This document shows positions 6,076 through 8,751 of a stretch of DNA of 8,751 nucleotides, one piece after another. Each line of letters opens with the position of its first letter. Within the stretch, counting starts at the first letter, position 1. Location of the stretch: contig WSMP01000063.1 of the NCBI GenBank assembly GCA_013316495.1, forward strand, positions 1 through 8,751, given 5' to 3'. The position numbers were made by a program, and so were the translations under genes. The stretch is from Angelakisella sp. (lineage in GTDB: Bacteria > Bacillota > Clostridia > Oscillospirales > Ruminococcaceae). The notes beneath the pieces are model-generated. The model was not told the DNA's origin. It made no database searches and saw only the letters and a program-made list of their open reading frames with translations.

Positions 6076-6827
6076 CAGCTCCCCTCCTTTCCGGGAAAGA
6101 TACGGGCCAGCAGGGCCACCATCCCCCGCTCCAGGGCCACCGAAAGGAGGATGATGAATCCCGTCCAGGCGAAGAGATCCACCATTTCCAGGCTGGTTTT
6201 GGCGTCGTGAAGCTGCCGCCCGATGGAGCTGGGGGCGATGGCCAGCACCTCCCCGGCAATGCCCGCCTTCCAGGCGAAGCCGAGGCCCACCCGCAGGGCG
6301 GAAAGGAGATGGGGGAGAGCCGCCGGCAGGTAGACCGCCCGGAGGACAGCCTGGGGGGAAAGGCGGTAAACGCGGGCCATCTCCAGCAGCTGGCGGTCCG
6401 CCCCGGCGATGCCCTGGCTGGTGTTCTGCCACACCAGGGGCAGCACCATCAAAAAGGAGATGAAAATGGAAAGGTTCTCCCCCCGAAGCCACACCAGGGC
6501 CAAAATGACAAAGGAGGCCACGGGGGTGGCCTTCACCGCCGCCATGGCCGGGGCCAAGAAGGCCCCCGCCGGGGGGAAGCAGGCGGAAAGGACCGCCAGC
6601 AGGCAGCCCAGCGCCACCCCCAGAAGAAAGCCCAGAAGGATTCGCCCCAGGGAGTGGCCGCAGGCCAGCCAGAAGCGCCCCTCCCCCAGGAGAGCCGCCA
6701 TCCGCCCCAGCACCGGCAGGGGGGCGGGAAGGAGCAGCTCTTCCCCCACCAGGAGGGCCGCCCCCTGCCACAGCAGCAGCCACAGGCCGGGAATCCAGGC
6801 CCGGCGGAGGATAGGAAGGGTGTCCAT
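6075..6827 (-). CDS. ABC transporter permease, NitT/TauT (SsuC/TauC-like) type
   Basis: A 250-residue inner-membrane subunit with about six hydrophobic helices and the binding-protein-dependent transport signature. The coupling (EAA) loop is seen in LEMARVYRLSPQAVLRAVYLPAALPHLLSALRVGLG-type sequence around residues 148-182, followed by AWKAGIAGEVLA and IGRQLHDAKTSLEM, both characteristic of the SsuC/TauC/ThiX group. Substrates in this group include sulfonates, taurine, nitrate and pyrimidine precursors; sequence does not decide which. The start at 6827 (MDTLPILRR) is chosen because AAAGGAGG lies 7 nt upstream; an ATG at 6845 precedes that ribosome site. No convincing promoter is visible just upstream, where a hairpin repeat and inverted repeat now lie. 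The binding-protein gene is on the same strand, but separated by an opposing two-gene module. Confidence 0.9.
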   Translation of the reverse strand: MDTLPILRRAWIPGLWLLLWQGAALLVGEELLLPAPLPVLGRMAALLGEGRFWLACGHSLGRILLGFLLGVALGCLLAVLSACFPPAGAFLAPAMAAVKATPVASFVILALVWLRGENLSIFISFLMVLPLVWQNTSQGIAGADRQLLEMARVYRLSPQAVLRAVYLPAALPHLLSALRVGLGFAWKAGIAGEVLAIAPSSIGRQLHDAKTSLEMVDLFAWTGFIILLSVALERGMVALLARIFPGKEGS

Positions 6828-6894
6828 GGCAGAGCCTCCTTTCATGGTTATTTATGCCTATCTGCGCTACCGCCATCTCCGTGCTAAGAGGTCC

Positions 6895-6944
6895 GCCTTC
6901 TTTTTCTTTTCATGGGAAAAGAAAAAGAAGCAAAAAGAAAAGCG
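6895..6944 (-). repeat. 50-nt hairpin repeat, copy 2 (inverted relative to copy 1)
   Basis: Read on the minus strand it matches copy 1 at 48 of 50 positions, with the differences in the loop (CCAT for CCGC). The 15-bp stem arms are 6897-6911 and 6916-6930, followed on the plus strand by CAAAAAGAAAAGCG. An extra outer pair GTCCGC (6891-6896) and GCGGAC (6942-6947) encloses the element. It lies upstream of the permease gene in the same relative orientation as copy 1 before the radical SAM gene. Confidence 0.85.
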
Positions 6945-6956
6945 GACAAAGTATTT

Positions 6957-7029
6957 AGAAGCTGTACCAATAGCCGAAGCGTGCAGATTTGCCGTCAAGA
7001 TACATGCGGTGGCTATTGGTACAGCTTCT
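6957..7029. repeat. 19-bp perfect inverted repeat around a 35-nt loop
   Basis: AGAAGCTGTACCAATAGCC (6957-6975) is exactly complementary to GGCTATTGGTACAGCTTCT (7011-7029). The 35-nt loop holds GCAGATTT (6983-6990), which is complementary to AAATCTGC just outside at 7052-7059. There is no T-run, no open reading frame and no convincing target duplication. It resembles a MITE-like or hairpin-type dispersed element, but no second copy is in the window. Together with hairpin repeat copy 2 it fills most of the 347-nt gene-free gap between the permease and the DUF3796 gene. Confidence 0.8.
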
Positions 7030-7096
7030 TACGCCACAGTAGATCGCTCCGAAATCTGCGTGCGCAGAAAACGTACTCTTTTATTGAGAACAGGGG

Positions 7097-7125
7097 TTGA
7101 CAACCTTCCTTTTATGTGGTATATT
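7097..7125 (+). promoter_or_regulatory. Strong sigma-A promoter of the DUF3796/XRE module
   Basis: A perfect -35 TTGACA (7097-7102), a 17-bp spacer and TATATT (7120-7125). It is the best promoter in the window. The start site would be near 7132, about 43 nt before the ATG. Confidence 0.82.
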
Positions 7126-7154
7126 TATAACAACAAGAGCGAAATACACCACAT
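7114..7154. promoter_or_regulatory. Candidate operator for the XRE regulator
   Basis: ATGTGGTATATTT (7114-7126) and AAATACACCACAT (7142-7154) form an inverted repeat with 12 of 13 matching positions and a 15-nt gap. The left arm covers the -10 element and the right arm lies in the leader just before the AAGGAGG site, so a dimer or pair of dimers bound here would block the promoter. The left arm is upstream of the start site, so this cannot be an RNA hairpin. Confidence 0.62.
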
Positions 7155-7174
7155 TTTTAAGGAGGACGATTTCT

Positions 7175-7543
7175 ATGACCAAAGAAGTAAAACCAAAAAT
7201 TAACTGTTTGGGATTCCTGTCACTACTGTCTCTCATTGCGCTCCTTGGATGGAGCACCGGCAACGAAGGGCTGTATGGCTTCTTCGGCTTCGCCTACTAC
7301 CTGCGCTATTTCTGGGTTTTGCCGGATGAGCTGTTCCGGCAGAACCTGCAAAAGGCCGCCACCTGCGCCTTTTTGACAGAGCTGCTTGCCCTGGTGCCCT
7401 TTATGTTCCTTTGCACCGCCTTTTCCGACGGCTGGCGGGCTGTCCCCGCCGCCTTCGGCCTCAGCTTTGCCGCCGCCATCCTGGTTTTTACCATCGCCCT
7501 GCTGGTGTTGGAGTGGCGGGAGCAGAGGGGAGCGGAGCCATGA
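7175..7543 (+). CDS. DUF3796-like small membrane protein
   Basis: A 122-residue integral membrane protein resembling the DUF3796 family, common beside a small XRE regulator in Clostridia. The family-like N-terminus is KPKINCLGFLSLLSLIALLGW (first helix, about 9-26). It is followed by a glycine/aromatic stretch GLYGFFGFAYYLRYFWVLPDELFRQNLQKAATCAFL, in which the DE-FR-N-KA-T-AF pattern is the most recognisable part (about 51-66). Further helices lie at about 62-81 and 91-113. The start at 7175 follows a near-perfect AAGGAGG 9 nt upstream. The stop codon overlaps the next gene's start as ATGA, so the pair is translationally coupled. The biochemical role of the family is unknown. A membrane partner or sensor for the regulator is inference from the constant pairing. 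Confidence 0.8.
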   Translation: MTKEVKPKINCLGFLSLLSLIALLGWSTGNEGLYGFFGFAYYLRYFWVLPDELFRQNLQKAATCAFLTELLALVPFMFLCTAFSDGWRAVPAAFGLSFAAAILVFTIALLVLEWREQRGAEP

Positions 7544-7743
7544 TTCACAACCGGATGAAGGAGCACCGGGCCCGCCTTGGGCTGAACCAGGAGGAGCTGG
7601 CAAGGCGGGTGGGGGTGCGGCGGGAGACCATCGGCAACCTGGAAAAGGGGAAATACAATCCCTCCCTGGTGCTGGCCTGGAACATCGCGGGGGTGTTCGG
7701 GGTGCCCATCGAGGAGGTCTTTACCGTGGAGGACGAGGAATAA
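7540..7743 (+). CDS. Small XRE-family helix-turn-helix regulator
   Basis: A 67-residue protein consisting almost entirely of one Cro/CI-type HTH domain: MKEHRARLGLNQEELARRVGV (6-26), RRETIGNLEKGKYNPSLVLAWNIAGVFGVPIEEVF (27-61) and an acidic tail TVEDEE. The Q-EELA-VGV-R-TI-LEKGKYNPSL-LA phrase is the classic form of these small repressors; recognition-helix residues lie around 27-36. There is no separate dimerisation or ligand domain, so a signal would have to come from a partner, plausibly the membrane protein encoded just before it. The start at 7540 overlaps the previous stop codon (ATGA). It is expected to repress its own operon through the inverted repeat over the promoter. Confidence 0.92.
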   Translation: MIHNRMKEHRARLGLNQEELARRVGVRRETIGNLEKGKYNPSLVLAWNIAGVFGVPIEEVFTVEDEE

Positions 7744-7752
7744 AGCTGCAAT

Positions 7753-7792
7753 CCAGAAGACGGTGCGAAAGCACGGCCTTCTGGCCTTTTTT
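7753..7792 (+). terminator. Intrinsic terminator of the DUF3796/XRE module
   Basis: CCAGAAGACGGTGC (7753-7766) pairs with GCACGGCCTTCTGG (7771-7784), with two mismatches and a stable GAAA tetraloop, followed by CC and TTTTTT (7787-7792). The T-run overlaps the stop codon of the convergent binding-protein gene. On the minus strand the hairpin lacks a following T-run, so read-through of the binding-protein transcript is not clearly prevented. Confidence 0.9.
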
Positions 7793-8751
7793 ATCCCAGG
7801 TAATACAGCCCCTCATCCGGCAAAGCTCCCCCCACCGACTTGGGGTCGGCGGCGTGGAGCACCGCCAGGAAGCCGGAGGCGGTCTTCTTCATCTCCTCCC
7901 CGGAAAGGAAGGTGATGCCGCACTGGGGCAGGGCGGCCTTGGCTACCGGCTCCTTGGGGAGGATGCCCGCCTGTACCACCAAGGCGGCGGCAGCGTCCAG
8001 GTTGGCCGGCTCGGTGACAAAGTCCACCGAGGCCTTGTATTCCGCCAGGAAGGCGGCGGCAGCATCGGCGTTTTCCTCCAGGAAGGAGCGCTGGGCGATG
8101 ACACAGCCCATGGTGAGGCCGCTGGCCCCTTGGGCAACCTTGTCCCACTCTTGGGTGAGGTCCAGGGCCACCCGCAGCTTGTCGTTCTGGCTCAAAGCGG
8201 TGGTGACAAAGGGCTGGGGCAGCAGGGCCACGTCCGCCTGCCCCTGGCTGAGGAGGGTGGCCAGCTCGGCGTGCTCTGTTTTGTATTCCACCGCCACCTG
8301 GTTCGTCAGGCCGTTTTCCGCCAGGATGTAGTTTAAAGCGTATTCCGGGGTGGAGCCCTTGCCGGTGGAATAGACCGTCTTCCCCGCCAGATCCCCAATG
8401 GACTGGATGGTATCCCCGGCCTCCACTACGTAGAGGACCCCCAGGGTGTTGAGGGCCAGCAGCTGCACCTTCCCCTGGGTCTTGTTATAGAGGGTGGCGG
8501 CCAGGTTGGTGGGCACCGCCGCCACGTCAAATTCCCCCTGGATGATGCTGCCCACAATCTCATCGGGGGAGCCGGCCAGGGTGAACTCGTAGCCGTTGGC
8601 GGTGTTCCCTGCGGCGGCTTCCTCCATCAGCTTGACCATCCCCATAGCGGTAGGTCCCTTGAGGGCCGCCACCCGGAGGGTCTTGCCGGTCTTTTCCAAA
8701 GCGGTCGGCGCGGAGACAGCATCCGGAAGGCTTTCCGGCTGGGAGGAAGGG
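7791..8751 (-). CDS. ABC transporter substrate-binding lipoprotein, NitT/TauT type, N-terminus missing
   Basis: At least 319 residues; the reading frame is open to the window edge. It begins with a Ser/Pro-rich linker (PSSQPESLPDAVSAPTALEK) of the kind that follows a lipoprotein Cys, so the signal peptide is just outside. The first core strand is LRVAALKGPTAMGMVKLMEE, followed by SPDEIVGSIIQGEFDVAAVPTNLAATLYN, ALNTLGVLYVV, and GKTVYSTGKGSTPEYALNYIL: the SsuA/THI5-like periplasmic-binding fold seen in clostridial NitT/TauT systems. Its own gene start lies beyond the window, and an internal TTG at 8699 is not a start. It is the natural partner of the permease and ATPase genes at 5503-6827 on the same strand, but a module on the other strand lies between. 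The ligand is not predictable here. Confidence 0.9.
   Translation of the reverse strand, partial: PSSQPESLPDAVSAPTALEKTGKTLRVAALKGPTAMGMVKLMEEAAAGNTANGYEFTLAGSPDEIVGSIIQGEFDVAAVPTNLAATLYNKTQGKVQLLALNTLGVLYVVEAGDTIQSIGDLAGKTVYSTGKGSTPEYALNYILAENGLTNQVAVEYKTEHAELATLLSQGQADVALLPQPFVTTALSQNDKLRVALDLTQEWDKVAQGASGLTMGCVIAQRSFLEENADAAAAFLAEYKASVDFVTEPANLDAAAALVVQAGILPKEPVAKAALPQCGITFLSGEEMKKTASGFLAVLHAADPKSVGGALPDEGLYYLG

Noticed and set aside
6076..6876. N-terminal extension of the ATPase frame
   Set aside because: It is the permease gene read in the wrong frame; the ATPase starts at 6075 with a TGATG overlap.
4240..7075. Insertion sequence or CRISPR array
   Set aside because: No transposase, no regularly spaced direct repeats and no clear target-site duplications are present; the repeats are two hairpin copies and one inverted repeat.
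7386..8336. Long plus-strand open frame (316 codons)
   Set aside because: It reads DUF3796/XRE out of frame and then the binding-protein gene antisense, through a strong terminator.

Overview
The window looks like a chromosomal segment of a GC-rich, gut-type member of the Firmicutes, most likely class Clostridia (Oscillospirales-like). The grounds are strong AGGAG-type ribosome binding sites, good sigma-A-type promoters, high third-position G+C, and families typical of those genomes (HxlR regulator, DUF3796/XRE pair, NitT/TauT-type ABC transporter). This placement is inferred from style, not from a search.

Left part (1-2731). A minus-strand unit holds a PLP-dependent O-acetylhomoserine sulfhydrylase (metY) followed 21 nt later by the N-terminal receiver part of a response regulator that runs off the left edge. 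Diverging from metY is a MYG1-family metal-dependent nuclease, which ends in a strong intrinsic terminator. The 167-nt divergent region carries one good promoter facing each way and two related CCAATTG sites.

Middle part (2730-4583). A minus-strand cluster reads HxlR-type regulator, then an overlapping gene for an uncharacterised protein with a GyrB-like RPGMYIG motif, then a small two-helix membrane protein. The HxlR promoter is clear and has a 7-7-7 inverted repeat over its expected start site. Upstream lies a gene-free stretch of about 460 nt rich in stem-loops, ending in a 50-nt hairpin repeat.

Right part (4584-8751). A radical SAM protein on the plus strand converges with, and overlaps by 20 nt, the ATPase gene of an ABC importer. 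ATPase and permease form a tightly coupled minus-strand pair. The matching substrate-binding lipoprotein gene is also on the minus strand, but about 0.96 kb away. Between them sit a second copy of the 50-nt hairpin repeat, a 19-bp perfect inverted repeat, and a plus-strand, self-contained two-gene module (DUF3796 membrane protein plus small XRE repressor) with its own promoter, operator and terminator. The simplest reading is that this block was inserted into a former binding protein-permease-ATPase operon.

No rRNA, tRNA, CRISPR array, transposase or integrase is visible. The most interesting material is non-coding: the dispersed hairpin elements, the 19-bp inverted repeat with a possible pseudoknot, and the two well-placed regulator operators.
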